Assembly (NCBI GenBank): GCA_002839705.1
Contig: PGYO01000002.1
Span: 124,001-188,000 of the forward strand
Length of the DNA: 64,000 nt
Direction of reading: 5' to 3'
DNA from: Methanobacteriales archaeon HGW-Methanobacteriales-1
GTDB lineage: Archaea; Methanobacteriota; Methanobacteria; Methanobacteriales; Methanobacteriaceae
Part shown: piece by piece, positions 9,400 through 19,213 of the stretch
Numbering within the stretch: the stretch's first letter is position 1
Layout: each line of letters opens with the position of its first letter
Position numbers and translations under genes: made by a program
Notes under the pieces: generated by a model
What the model was told of the DNA's origin: nothing
The model's database searches: none
What the model saw: only the letters and a program-made list of their open reading frames with translations

Positions 9400-11649
9400 T
9401 TAAGTTTTTGGAGTGGATGATTTAAATTTAAATAATCGAGCATTCACGGCTACGATTACTGTACTTAATGACATTAAAACAGCACCCATAGCTGGACTTA
9501 GTAATATTCCCTCCGAATACAGGACACCAGCTGCTAAAGGAATAGCAAACGCATTATAAGCTGTAGCCCAGATCAAGTTTTGTCTCATTTTATTATAACT
9601 TGCCTGTGCCAAATCTAGAATAGCAATAACATCCAGAGGGCTACTTTTTACTAAAACCACGTCTGCAGTGTCCATGGCTACATCAGTACCTGCTCCAATA
9701 GCTATTCCCAAGTCTGCTTGTGCCAGTGCAGGAGCATCATTCACACCATCCCCAGTCATAGCCACTTTCAGACCTCTAGATTGTATTTCTATGACTTTTT
9801 CAACTTTATCACTTGGTAAAAGTTGAGAGAAGTGTTCATCCAGACCTATTTCATCTGTCACCCATTGGGCGGTGCTTTCATTATCTCCGGTGAGCATAAT
9901 ACATTTAATATTTCTTTTTTTTAGCTCAGCAATCGCAGCATATGATTCTTCTCGTATAATATCCCCTAATGCTATACATCCCTTTAATTGGTCATTAAAA
10001 AGAACAAAAACAACAGTTTTTCCCTGTGAAAATAATGAATTCATGTGTTGAGAATCTAAATTGGATTTTAAATCTGATTCTAAACTCGCTTTGAAGTCCA
10101 ATTCTGAATTTTCTCTTTCTTCATTTTTCAAGTCATTTTTTAGATAATCTAAATATTGGGGGCTGATTACTTGAATTTTAATTTCACCCACTTTACCAGA
10201 AACGCCTTTTCCAGTAATTGATTTGAAATCCGTACTGGGCAAAACTTCTTCTACGGAATTAACTATTCCTTTAGCAAGTGGATGTTCGGATTGTACTTCA
10301 ATAGAAGCAGCATACTTTAAAAGTTCTCCTTCATCAATATTTTCGTCAAAGGAAATCACATCACTTACTCCCAGCTCCCCCCGAGTAAGAGTGCCGGTTT
10401 TATCGAAGATAACTGCGTCTATTTCTCGGGCGTTTTCAAATGCATCTCTTTGCCGGATTAAAAGTCCTTCTCGAGCAGATATCGCGGTTGAAACTGCAAC
10501 TACTAATGGTATGGCTAATCCTAAAGCATGAGGGCAGGTAGTTACCATTACGGTCACGGTACGTTCCAATGAAAAAGCTAAATCCATTTTAGCAATTCCT
10601 AGCCACACAACTAGGGTCATGGTTCCACCTAACAGTGCTATTATGGTTAACCACATGGCTGCTTTGTTGGCCAGGTCTTGAGTTTTTGATTTTCCCTGTT
10701 GGGCTTCGCTAACCAGTTTTATGACTTGTGAAATAAAAGACTCTTCCCCAGTTTTTTTAACTTCAATGGTCAGTGACCCATTTTCATTAATAGATCCACC
10801 AATAACGCTTTCCTGCGGGAATTTTTTAAGGGGAGTAGATTCTCCGGTTAAAAGTGCTTCATTGACTGAACTTTCACCCTTAATAACTATTCCGTCTGCT
10901 GGTATTTTTTCACCTGGTTTAATGAGAATTCGATCATTAATTTTTAATTCAGAAATAGGAACGTCCTGTAATCTTCCATGAACATTAATTAAATGGGCTT
11001 TTTTTGGTAAGAGCTTAACCAATTTTTCTAGAGCATTTGATGCTCCCATTACAGACCTCATTTCCACCCAATGCCCTAAAAGCATGATATCAATTAAAGT
11101 AACCAACTCCAGAAAGAAAACCATACCCATCAATCCCAAAGTGACAGCGAAACTGTAAATATAGGCGGTGCTTATGGCCACGGTGATTAAGGTCATCATG
11201 CCTGGGATTTTATTTCTTATTTCATCTAAAAATCCTTTAAAAAATGGATATCCTCCATAAAAGAAAACAATAGATGAAATAATTAGCAAAATATATTCTT
11301 CACCATAAAAATTAATGAAAATATTTAATTGTAGGGCTTCCTGGACTAAGGGAGTTAAAATAAAAACAGGTATGGTTAAAAATAAACATATAAAAAGTCT
11401 TTTTTTGTAATCCGCCATCATACTCTCTCCATGAGAGTGGGAGGTATGGGTTGTGTGGCTATGATTAGAGTTATGCTGCGGTTGTGTTTGTGATTGCGAA
11501 TGATGGTGATTTGGTGACTGTTCTGGATGATGGTGCTGTGTATTGTGCAAGTTATTATTATTTACCCTAGATTTTTCCATTTTCTCATTATGATGGTGTT
11601 TCTCATGCTTTTTTAAGCTATTTTTACTTTTATCCTTACTTTCTTTCAT
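9400..11649 (-). CDS. CopB-type P1B heavy-metal ATPase with His-rich N-terminus
   Basis: A 749-residue membrane pump, probably exporting copper or silver. The N-terminal ~70 residues are packed with His, Asn and Gln and replace the usual CxxC metal-binding domains. Membrane helices flank an actuator domain with LLTGESTPL. The transport-helix motif is CPH (TTCPHALGLAIP, near residue 370), which marks the CopB/P1B-3 subgroup rather than CPC. The phosphorylation loop has DKTGT near 414, SEHPLAKG, and the hinge GDGVNDAPALAQADLG. ATG at 11649 follows GAGAGAT; an upstream TTG would add four residues. No metal regulator or chaperone gene is adjacent. Confidence 0.93.
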   Translation of the reverse strand: MKESKDKSKNSLKKHEKHHHNEKMEKSRVNNNNLHNTQHHHPEQSPNHHHSQSQTQPQHNSNHSHTTHTSHSHGESMMADYKKRLFICLFLTIPVFILTPLVQEALQLNIFINFYGEEYILLIISSIVFFYGGYPFFKGFLDEIRNKIPGMMTLITVAISTAYIYSFAVTLGLMGMVFFLELVTLIDIMLLGHWVEMRSVMGASNALEKLVKLLPKKAHLINVHGRLQDVPISELKINDRILIKPGEKIPADGIVIKGESSVNEALLTGESTPLKKFPQESVIGGSINENGSLTIEVKKTGEESFISQVIKLVSEAQQGKSKTQDLANKAAMWLTIIALLGGTMTLVVWLGIAKMDLAFSLERTVTVMVTTCPHALGLAIPLVVAVSTAISAREGLLIRQRDAFENAREIDAVIFDKTGTLTRGELGVSDVISFDENIDEGELLKYAASIEVQSEHPLAKGIVNSVEEVLPSTDFKSITGKGVSGKVGEIKIQVISPQYLDYLKNDLKNEERENSELDFKASLESDLKSNLDSQHMNSLFSQGKTVVFVLFNDQLKGCIALGDIIREESYAAIAELKKRNIKCIMLTGDNESTAQWVTDEIGLDEHFSQLLPSDKVEKVIEIQSRGLKVAMTGDGVNDAPALAQADLGIAIGAGTDVAMDTADVVLVKSSPLDVIAILDLAQASYNKMRQNLIWATAYNAFAIPLAAGVLYSEGILLSPAMGAVLMSLSTVIVAVNARLFKFKSSTPKT

Positions 11650-11779
11650 ATTATCTCTCAATATATTATTTTGATTAATATGATGAAGTTAATCTGTATT
11701 TTTTAATTTTAAGATCAATGTAAACCTTAGCTGAATATTATAAGTTCATAAAATTGGTATTGGAATATGCATCTCCATT

Positions 11780-13930
11780 TTATTCTTCAATAACTTTTAA
11801 TAATTCATTAATCTCAGTTAAAGGAGGTTTACAGTCTTTATCACTACATGCATAGAATGTACATTTATTTTCCAAAGATTTTTTAGATTTCAATGATTCT
11901 GAAACTTCAAATGGTAATTCTAAACTATTATTATTATTATCGTCAGAATTCTTTTCATTTCTTTCAATTGTACTTATATCCAGCAGGGTAAGATTGGGAA
12001 TGTATCTTATAGATAAATCAGCTCTCAGTTTTTCGTGCATCACCAATGATTGGCTTTTTTCTTTACAAACAGCAACAACATTGTAAGAAGGCCCCAATCT
12101 AAAATCAATAGCATTTATCATATTGGTGTGGGCCAAAGGGGATCTTTTTATCTTTTCGGTGAAATAACGCTCTATTCCTAAGGCCATTTCTTTTAAAGAT
12201 TCATCTTCACTCATATGGGCCATTTTTAGTAAATTCATCATTTGCACTGAATTTCCAGATGGAATGGCACTATCATAACTTTCTTTTTTCCTTAAAATTA
12301 TTTCTTCTGCATCATCTGAAGTAAAATAGAATCCTCCTGATTCTTCATCTAAAAAATGATTAACCAGAGTTTCATTTAAACTAAAAGCATATTCTAAATA
12401 TTTAATTTCAAAATTAGCAGAGTATAGTTCCATCAGGCCCCAAATTAGAAATGCATAATCATCTAAGTTCCCATCAATTAATGATTCTCCATCTTTATAT
12501 CTGTGCATTAATTTTCCATTTTGATATAAATTCTTTAAAATGAAATCAGCAGCTTTTTGGGCGGATTCTAAGTACTTTTTATTTCCTGTAACTTTAAATC
12601 CACGGGCTAAAGCTGCAATCATGAGCCCATTCCAATCAGTCAGGATTTTATCGTCTTTTTGAGGATGTATTCGATTTTTTCTATGATTGAAAAGTTTTTC
12701 TCGGCTTTGGGCCACAGTTTTCACTAGATCATCAATTTCAAGACCTTTTGCATTAGCAAAATCATTTAAAGAATTTTTTAAATGGATTATGTTCTTCCCA
12801 TTCTGTTTTCCCGTAGATTCTTCTTCAAAATTTCCGAAAGGTGAAATATTGAATAATTCACAGATTAAAGGAGCATCATCTCCTAAAAGGTGATCTATAT
12901 CGTTTTTTGTCCATAGATAAAATTTACCTTCCACACCTTCACTGTCAGCATCCTCTGCAGAATAAAAACCACCTTGTGGTGATTGCATATCTCGAATTAC
13001 ATATTCAAAAACTTCTTCGGCAATATTTTGATAGAGAATATTTCCAGTTGCTTGAAATGCATCTAAATAAGCCATAGAAATCAAGGCCTGATCATATAAC
13101 ATCTTTTCAAAATGAGGAATTAACCAATGGGGGTCTACGGTGTAACGGTGAAATCCAAACCCTATATGGTCGTGAATTCCACCATAATACATGTTATTCA
13201 GCGTAATTATGGCCATATTTAAAGAATTAGGATTTAAAGTCCGTTTCCAGTGCCTTAATAAGAAAAAAATATTATTAGGGCTTGGGAATTTTTGTATCAT
13301 TCCAAAACCACCATATTCATAATCAAAACTTTCTTCTAGAGATTGATAGGTTTCATCAAAAATTTCTTCACTGAGCAGTCCCCCCGGAATGTTTTCAGAG
13401 ATCTGCTTTAACACAGCAACAACTTTATCTGCTGATTTTATAGCTTCTTGAGGATTTTTTTTCCATAGGACCTTTATCTTTTCTATGATTTCTTTAAGGC
13501 CTATGCGCCCATATTGACTTTCTTTTGGAAAATAAGTTCCAGCAAAAAAAGGTTTTTTCTCTGGAGTTAATATTATGGTTAATGGCCAGCCACCACTTCC
13601 GGTCATCATTTGACAGACATTCATGTAGATATTATCTATCTCGGGCCTTTCCTCTCGATCGACCTTAATGGGAATAAAAACTTCATTAATTAATTTGCCT
13701 ATTTCCGGGTCTTCAAATGATTCATGGGCCATCACATGGCACCAGTGGCAGGTTGAGTATCCAATGGATAAAAAAACGGGTTTGTTTTCTGTTTTTGCTT
13801 TGTTAAATGCTTCTTCGCCCCATGGATGCCAATCCACAGGATTGTAAGCATGTTGTTGAAGATACGGGCTTTTTTCTTTGATTAATCTATTTTGGTACTT
13901 ATTTTTTGATTCTCGATTGGGGTAAGACAT
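11780..13930 (-). CDS. DUF255 thioredoxin-domain protein (YyaL / SPATA20 type)
   Basis: A 716-residue protein. The N-terminal thioredoxin-like domain (about 15-175) starts with [17 protein letters not shown] and carries the redox motif C61-H-W-C64. The rest is an alpha/alpha-barrel like N-acylglucosamine epimerases, with [13 protein letters not shown] and [16 protein letters not shown]. Length matches the family (about 650-720). TTGAGGAAT precedes the ATG. The enzymatic role is unknown in prokaryotes. An Asn/Asp stretch near residue 665 is a low-complexity insertion. The gene lies 130 bases upstream of the CopB-like pump on the same strand. Confidence 0.9.
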   Translation of the reverse strand: MSYPNRESKNKYQNRLIKEKSPYLQQHAYNPVDWHPWGEEAFNKAKTENKPVFLSIGYSTCHWCHVMAHESFEDPEIGKLINEVFIPIKVDREERPEIDNIYMNVCQMMTGSGGWPLTIILTPEKKPFFAGTYFPKESQYGRIGLKEIIEKIKVLWKKNPQEAIKSADKVVAVLKQISENIPGGLLSEEIFDETYQSLEESFDYEYGGFGMIQKFPSPNNIFFLLRHWKRTLNPNSLNMAIITLNNMYYGGIHDHIGFGFHRYTVDPHWLIPHFEKMLYDQALISMAYLDAFQATGNILYQNIAEEVFEYVIRDMQSPQGGFYSAEDADSEGVEGKFYLWTKNDIDHLLGDDAPLICELFNISPFGNFEEESTGKQNGKNIIHLKNSLNDFANAKGLEIDDLVKTVAQSREKLFNHRKNRIHPQKDDKILTDWNGLMIAALARGFKVTGNKKYLESAQKAADFILKNLYQNGKLMHRYKDGESLIDGNLDDYAFLIWGLMELYSANFEIKYLEYAFSLNETLVNHFLDEESGGFYFTSDDAEEIILRKKESYDSAIPSGNSVQMMNLLKMAHMSEDESLKEMALGIERYFTEKIKRSPLAHTNMINAIDFRLGPSYNVVAVCKEKSQSLVMHEKLRADLSIRYIPNLTLLDISTIERNEKNSDDNNNNSLELPFEVSESLKSKKSLENKCTFYACSDKDCKPPLTEINELLKVIEE

Positions 13931-14066
13931 TTTTATTCCTCAATAGATTCTAAAATCTAATTTATATGGAATAAGAATAATTTAAAGTGTTAAAACGGAA
14001 TAATCATCAATGATAATCAATTTGGAGAATTAAATGGTATAATAATGAAATGAATGAATTGTTGAA

Positions 14067-14609
14067 TTAGGTATCATTTAGTCTTTTGAGAATCCGATTA
14101 ACAGTTTTCCAAGTTCTGGTTGTCACATTTTTACTGAATTCCTTTTCCATCCAGCGCATTAAATCTGGCGTTTTTGTCTTTGTTAAGTCAACTATGCTGT
14201 AAATAGCATTCTCATGCATTCCTAAAATGATAAATCCATCATTTGCAGAATGGTATGGGAATTCGATGGCGTTTTCAGTTTTATTCTTTAAAAAAGTGAC
14301 ATTCAATTTGCACTGAGAATTATCCTTCTGACTATTAAATGGCTCTGAATTAACCAGAGATTGTAATTCATCTCTGCTACGAACAATGGTTGTGCTTGTA
14401 AAATTTAGCTGCTCTGGAAGTGATTTTTCAATTATATCTTCGATTTCGGCCGTATTGGAGTTTTGACTTTCAAAAAAGACATTACCACTGGAGAGAACTG
14501 TCTGAACATTTTGAAAACCAATATCTTCAAAAAGACTCCTTAACTTATTGTTATGCATATTGGTGTTAGAAGGAGTTATTCCTCTAAGTAGAGCTACATA
14601 ATGAGTCAT
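14067..14609 (-). CDS. DUF1697 family protein
   Basis: A 180-residue protein with the features of DUF1697: N-terminal YVALLRGITPSNTN, then LRSLFEDIGFQNVQTVLSSGNVFF and a C-terminal region with TTRTWKTVNRI. Members are small alpha/beta proteins of unknown function, more common in bacteria than in methanogens. GGATGT precedes the ATG. It is monocistronic by spacing. Confidence 0.85.
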   Translation of the reverse strand: MTHYVALLRGITPSNTNMHNNKLRSLFEDIGFQNVQTVLSSGNVFFESQNSNTAEIEDIIEKSLPEQLNFTSTTIVRSRDELQSLVNSEPFNSQKDNSQCKLNVTFLKNKTENAIEFPYHSANDGFIILGMHENAIYSIVDLTKTKTPDLMRWMEKEFSKNVTTRTWKTVNRILKRLNDT

Positions 14610-14982
14610 TTTTTTACATCCATTTATATATCTATTTGATTAGCTAAATTCTAATTTTTGGCTTTATTCAATTCATATATGGTCTGATATAGTATTGTCC
14701 ATATTAATTTGCTCATTGATACTTAGTTAGTAATTTGTATTTAAATTAAAATAAATGTATCCTTATTTACCAAGCTTAAATGAAAAATATAAAAACTAAA
14801 GAACTTAAATAGAAATAGAAACTTTAAATGGTGAAATAATTTAATTCAAATTTATTTAATTTAATTAATTCATTAGATAGTATTTTTAAATAAAAGTTTA
14901 TAATTAAGTTATTTCATTGTGAATTTTGAGTTTAACAATTTATAATCATAATAATGAATAATAATTGTACGGATGTGTTTTT
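14610..14982. other. AT-rich divergent intergenic region
   Basis: No gene found. The stretch separates the divergent DUF1697 and DUF2121 genes, so it should contain both promoters. Several A/T-only segments could act as TATA boxes, and none stands out. Confidence 0.5.
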
Positions 14983-15909
14983 ATGAGTCTTATAATGTCG
15001 TATATTGGCAGTAAAGGTTGTGTAATCTCTGCTGATAAGAGAAGAATTGCTTACTTTGGAGATAAATCTAATAGGGAACAATTAGAAGAAGAATTGTATG
15101 CTGGGGCAATTATTAATGATAAAGAATTACAGGCCAGGGCATTAGATTTGGGAATAACCCTAAAAATTAGTGATGATGTTTGTAAGGTTCGCAGTGTGGG
15201 CGAGGTTGTAGTTGGTGAAGTAAGTGTTAAAAGCCCATTTGAAACTAAAAGAAGGCGTATTTATGGAACAACTAATGGTTATCAAATTGTTGAATTGTCT
15301 GGCTCAGACATAGCTAAAATGGAAAAAGGTGAAATTTCCATTGTTGTTTTTGGAAATAAGAAAACAAAGGAAGTGGCCAATGAAATTATTAAAAAACGCT
15401 GGGAAAATAAAACTAGCTTGAAGGGAATAGCTGATATTTTTAAAGAAGTAATGGTGGAAGTAGCTAAAGTATCTCCTTCAATTAGTTCTGAAAATGATAT
15501 TTTTATTAAACATCCTAAATTAGACAAAAGGGAAGCTCAAAAATTATTAAGAGAAACTATACTGCGAGATGTTAAACTTCTCAAAAAATGGAGAGAAAAA
15601 CTTCAAAATGATCTCTTGGAAAAGGCAGAATCCATTAAAATGGCAGCTAATATTCTCACTGAAGGTGAAATTGGTCGTGTTGTTTCCATTGATGAAGACA
15701 TGTTAGAAATTATTTTAGGCAAAAATGTGAGGGCTTTTGACACTAGATGGAAGCCTGTGGCCGGGTCTGGTGAAAAGATTTTGATGTATTCTGATAAACC
15801 TAATGATGTTTTGGTGGGTGATGTGGCAGTTATAGAAAATGAAAACCTTTGCCTAAAACGCAATAATTCTGCACTTCGCTGTGATGTTATCCTTTGTAAA
15901 ACAGAATAA
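14983..15909 (+). CDS. DUF2121 family protein (methanogen-specific)
   Basis: A 308-residue protein starting MSLIMSYIGSKGCVISADKR. This start resembles the N-terminal strands of proteasome-like (Ntn) folds, in which a protein polices its own bond, but I see no proof of such activity. A central helical, Lys-rich part (about 175-225) is followed by a beta-rich C-terminus with GEIGRVVSIDEDMLEI, reminiscent of an OB or barrel domain. I chose ATG at 14983, with GGATGTG just upstream, over a TTG six codons earlier. DUF2121 proteins occur in methanogens; function is unknown. Confidence 0.75.
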   Translation: MSLIMSYIGSKGCVISADKRRIAYFGDKSNREQLEEELYAGAIINDKELQARALDLGITLKISDDVCKVRSVGEVVVGEVSVKSPFETKRRRIYGTTNGYQIVELSGSDIAKMEKGEISIVVFGNKKTKEVANEIIKKRWENKTSLKGIADIFKEVMVEVAKVSPSISSENDIFIKHPKLDKREAQKLLRETILRDVKLLKKWREKLQNDLLEKAESIKMAANILTEGEIGRVVSIDEDMLEIILGKNVRAFDTRWKPVAGSGEKILMYSDKPNDVLVGDVAVIENENLCLKRNNSALRCDVILCKTE

Positions 15910-16178
15910 TTCTACAAGATATTTTTGAAAAATAAATACAAAAACTAATACAAAATTTTATTATTTATAATATTATATAATCTTATAAATAATTATTAAG
16001 ATTATATTTAATTATTAAATTTATAAAAATAAATATTTTATTAATTAATACATAATTTTAAATTAAATAACATTTCAGGATCTTAATAATACTTATTTAA
16101 AAATTAGATTCATTTTATAATGAATTAGATTAATCAACAGATTCTGATAAGATAAAATAAAAATTAATAGGTGAAGAG
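15910..16178. other. AT-rich intergenic region
   Basis: Almost pure A/T over 270 bases. It ends in the GGTGA ribosome binding site (16170-16174) of the following gene. No small gene or structured element recognised. Confidence 0.5.
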
Positions 16179-16980
16179 ATGGAACTTAATTTCTTGGGAA
16201 GTGGTGGTGGACGATTTCGCTACCATTACCCAGAAACGGATGACTGGTGGATTTAGAATAGATGATATTGATGGAAAAAATATCCACATTGATCCTGGAC
16301 CTGGAGCATTGGTAAGGAGTTACCAATTTGGATTAGATCCTCTGAAATTAAGTGGAATAATGGTTTCCCACTCACACACGGACCATTACACTGATGCAGA
16401 GGTTCTAATAGAGGCATTCACAAAGGGAATGACTCGGAAAAAAGGAGTTGTTTTAGGCAGCCTGAGCGTTATTGAAGGATATAAAGAATGGGGCCCGTGT
16501 ATCTCATCTTATCACCTTAATAAACCAGAAGTATCTATTCTAGGCGCAAATAAATTAATAAAATGGGATAATTTAAAAATTAGGGGTACTAAAACGGTTC
16601 ATGGAGATCCAACTGGGGTGGGTTTCAGAATACAGGACGAAAATCTAACTATTTCCTACACTTCAGATACAGAATACTTTGATAAATTACACAAGTATCA
16701 TGATGGTGCAGATATATTAATTGGAAGTGTTATTAGGCCCCATGCTGAAAGGATTCGGGGCCATATGTGTGCCAATGATTTTGCTAAATTGATAGGGGAA
16801 GTTAAACCTAAAATGGCTATTATGACTCATTTAGGTATGAAAATGATAATGAATAATCCTGAAGATGAGGCCCGCCGAATTAGTGATGAAACAGGAATCC
16901 GTGTTTTAGCAGCCCGTGATGGGATGAAAATTAATCTTGATGAATTTTCCTATTCACAGCAAAGTCTGGATGAATTTTAA
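16179..16980 (+). CDS. MBL-fold metal-dependent hydrolase, frameshifted near its N-terminus
   Basis: A metallo-beta-lactamase-fold protein of about 266 residues. The metal motif HSHTDHYTD is intact, as are SYTSDTEYF and MTHLGMKM. The 5' end is broken. The ATG at 16179, four bases after GGTGA, reads [13 protein letters not shown], the expected first strand of the family, and then leaves frame at an apparent extra C (16218), meeting a stop at 16254. The other frame resumes [15 protein letters not shown] and continues to 16980. The only in-frame alternative start, GTG at 16171, gives an N-terminus unlike the family. Either a real inactivating insertion or a sequence error. Substrate unknown. Confidence 0.8.
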
Positions 16981-17123
16981 CTGTATTGAATACCATTTTC
17001 TGGATTTTATGTAAATAAGTGTAATCAATTTCTATTTTAATAAACTATTTTAATAAACATTATATGGATAAATATTAGTATAATTAATATATATTTTAAA
17101 ATTAATTGATAATAATATTGTGT

Positions 17124-17196
17124 GCCTCGATAGCTTAGTAGGTAGAGCGCGGGATTCGTAATCCCGAGGCCGCGGGTTCAATTCCCGCTCGAGGCT
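17124..17196 (+). tRNA. tRNA-Thr (anticodon CGT)
   Basis: A full cloverleaf can be folded. The acceptor stem pairs GCCTCGA with TCGAGGC and a T discriminator follows. The D-arm is GCTT...AGAGC. The anticodon stem CGGGA/TCCCG encloses the loop TTCGTAA, giving anticodon CGT, which reads ACG. The T-arm has GGTTCAATTCC. CCA is not encoded and no intron is present. No integrase or duplicated 3' end is seen nearby, so there is no sign of use as an integration site. Confidence 0.95.
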
Positions 17197-17372
17197 TAAA
17201 ATTTTTTATTTAATCATATTTTTTTGTAAATTTTAAGATATTCTTTTAGATATTCTATTTATTTTAATAAAATTAGCTAAATAATAAGATTATACTAAAA
17301 GGACTAATTAAAAAGCAATTGTATAAATTAAATCATTATATTAATTAAAAAAAATCTTGAATGGGGGATTAA

Positions 17373-17513
17373 ATGGGTATAATGTTTAAAAAAGGATATG
17401 TGATGTGTCAAGATTCATACAAATGTTCTCATGAAACTTGTATGCATCATGATCGGCATAGCAAAAAAAGTTCATGTAAATCAAGAGTTTGCAATAAAAC
17501 TGAAATAATGTGA
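17373..17513 (+). CDS. Small Cys/His-rich peptide, 46 residues
   Basis: An ORF of 46 residues with a strong GGGGGAT ribosome binding site eight bases before its ATG. It has five Cys (C12, C18, C23, C35, C40) and a His/Lys-rich centre, MHHDRH. The pattern KCSHETCMHH recalls the C-x4-C-x2-[YH] part of the 40-kb peptides, though the similarity is slight. Possibly a metal-binding microprotein. It lies between tRNA-Thr and a converging kinase gene, followed by the palindrome GTGTGGCCACAC (17517-17528). Coding status rests on the ribosome site and Cys density only. Confidence 0.5.
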   Translation: MGIMFKKGYVMCQDSYKCSHETCMHHDRHSKKSSCKSRVCNKTEIM

Positions 17514-17516
17514 GAT

Positions 17517-17528
17517 GTGTGGCCACAC
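17517..17528. repeat. GC-rich 12-bp palindrome after the Cys-rich ORF
   Basis: GTGTGGCCACAC is a perfect palindrome four bases past the stop of the 46-residue Cys-rich ORF. It stands out in very AT-rich surroundings. It could be part of a 3' hairpin or a protein-binding site. It lies about 65 bases before the end of the converging kinase gene. Confidence 0.4.
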
Positions 17529-17593
17529 CACGTGAAAAATGATGTTTAATATTGAAGATTTCTATCTAAAAATTAAATAATATCAAATTGTAA

Positions 17594-18970
17594 TTAAATT
17601 TCAAATTCAACTTTTATCTGAGTTCCATCTTCGCTTTGAATAGTTAATTTTCCTGCAATCTGCCGAACTAATGTATTTACTATCTCAAAACCAAGTGAGT
17701 TAATATTAGTTATATCAAAACTTTCAGGAAGGCCCTTTCCATTATCTGAAACTTCTAGAGTTACAAATTTATGATCACGTTCACTTAGGCTTATTTGTAC
17801 TGTGCCTACAGTATCGTCTGGAAAAGCGTGTTTTAATGCATTTACAACTAATTCATTTAATATAAGGCCCAGGGGTATAGATATATTGACATCTAATGGT
17901 ATGTCTTCTAATAGTAGCTCTAATTTAATGCTTTTATTTTTATTTTGATGTCCGCGTAGGAGATCTGTAGCAATAGAGCTTGCATATTCTCCAAAGTTTA
18001 AATTTTTCAAATCAGAGGACTTGTAAAGTCTTTCATGAACTAATGCCATAGATCTGGCTCTATTCTGACTATCCTCCAAAATTTCCTTAGCTTCTTCATT
18101 ATCAATGTATCTGGCCTGTAAATTTAATAAACTGGAAATAACCATTAAATTATTTTTAACTCGATGATTAACTTCTCGAATAAGCATTTTTTTCTCTTTA
18201 AGAGATTTTTTAAGTTCTTCTTCAACATTTTTTCTTAATGAGATGTCTCTGCTGGTACCAATAATCTGTATCAAATCAGAATCTTTATCAACGATTTTTT
18301 TGCTGGTTGTTTCTAACCAAACATAATTTCCATCTTTATTTAATATCCTAAATTCAATAGTAAGACTTTTATTGGTTTTTGATAGTTTAGAAAAAGATTC
18401 TTGAACCATCTCATGTTCTTCAGGGTGAATGACATTAGCACAATCTTTCCCAATGATTTCAGAAGGCTTGTAACCTAAAAGGAACTCACAAGATGGTGAA
18501 ACATATTGAATCAATCCTTGATTATCATGAATTGATATCAGGTCCGTGGAATTATCTGCCAGTAAACGGTAACGTTTTTCACTGTCCTTAAGCTTTTTTT
18601 CTAAATAGCTTTTGGTTAAGGCCAATTCTATGGCAAATTTTAATTCATGACGATCAAAAGGTTTACTAATGAAACTATGTGGGAGAGTATATTTGGCCCT
18701 TTCTTGAGTTTTTTCATCATTATACGCAGATAAATAAATTACAGGCACATCATAACTTTTTTTAATGTTTTCGATAGCTTTTACGCCATCCATTTCACCT
18801 TCTAAAACAATATCCATTAAAATAAGTTCTGGATGATGTTCTAAAGCTATTTCAATGGCTTCCTTACCTGCTGGAGCTAATAACGGCTCATAACCCCATA
18901 TTTGGAGATTTGCCTCTAGTTCCATTGAAGTCAGTGCTTCATCTTCCACAATAAGAATCTTTTTTTTCAT
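17594..18970 (-). CDS. Receiver-PAS-histidine kinase hybrid
   Basis: A 458-residue soluble signalling protein. An N-terminal receiver domain (1-120) has the acidic pair near E9/D10, phosphoacceptor D53, S81 and K103. A PAS domain covers about 130-245. The kinase core is of the HisKA_2 type, with EVNHRVKNNL at 267-276 (phosphorylated H269), then HATPase_c with NELVVNALKHAF and NGKGLPESF. Having the receiver first suggests an upstream kinase phosphorylates it and tunes its kinase. Such hybrids are common in Methanobacterium. AAGGGGA lies close before the ATG. No dedicated output regulator is adjacent. Confidence 0.9.
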   Translation of the reverse strand: MKKKILIVEDEALTSMELEANLQIWGYEPLLAPAGKEAIEIALEHHPELILMDIVLEGEMDGVKAIENIKKSYDVPVIYLSAYNDEKTQERAKYTLPHSFISKPFDRHELKFAIELALTKSYLEKKLKDSEKRYRLLADNSTDLISIHDNQGLIQYVSPSCEFLLGYKPSEIIGKDCANVIHPEEHEMVQESFSKLSKTNKSLTIEFRILNKDGNYVWLETTSKKIVDKDSDLIQIIGTSRDISLRKNVEEELKKSLKEKKMLIREVNHRVKNNLMVISSLLNLQARYIDNEEAKEILEDSQNRARSMALVHERLYKSSDLKNLNFGEYASSIATDLLRGHQNKNKSIKLELLLEDIPLDVNISIPLGLILNELVVNALKHAFPDDTVGTVQISLSERDHKFVTLEVSDNGKGLPESFDITNINSLGFEIVNTLVRQIAGKLTIQSEDGTQIKVEFEI

Positions 18971-19213
18971 GGTCCCCTTACCAAATCTATTTTGTCACTT
19001 TGAATCGTTAATTGCTAATTAATATGATATAATTTAAAATAGATAATAAAACTAATTCATTATCATAATATGATTATCATTGATATCATTAATAATATTT
19101 GACAATCAAAATACGTATTATTCAAAAAATATGCTGTATAACTCGAGTTTTGTATCATTATTTAAAAGTTTTACTATGTCCTTATAAATATCGAACATAA
19201 CTAAAAATAAGAA

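Noticed and set aside
11690-11736. TGATGA followed by CTGA upstream of the CopB gene as a second C/D box RNA
   Set aside because: No internal D'/C' boxes in order and no closing stem.
17124-17196. tRNA-Thr as an integration site for a mobile element
   Set aside because: No integrase and no repeat of the tRNA 3' end found nearby.
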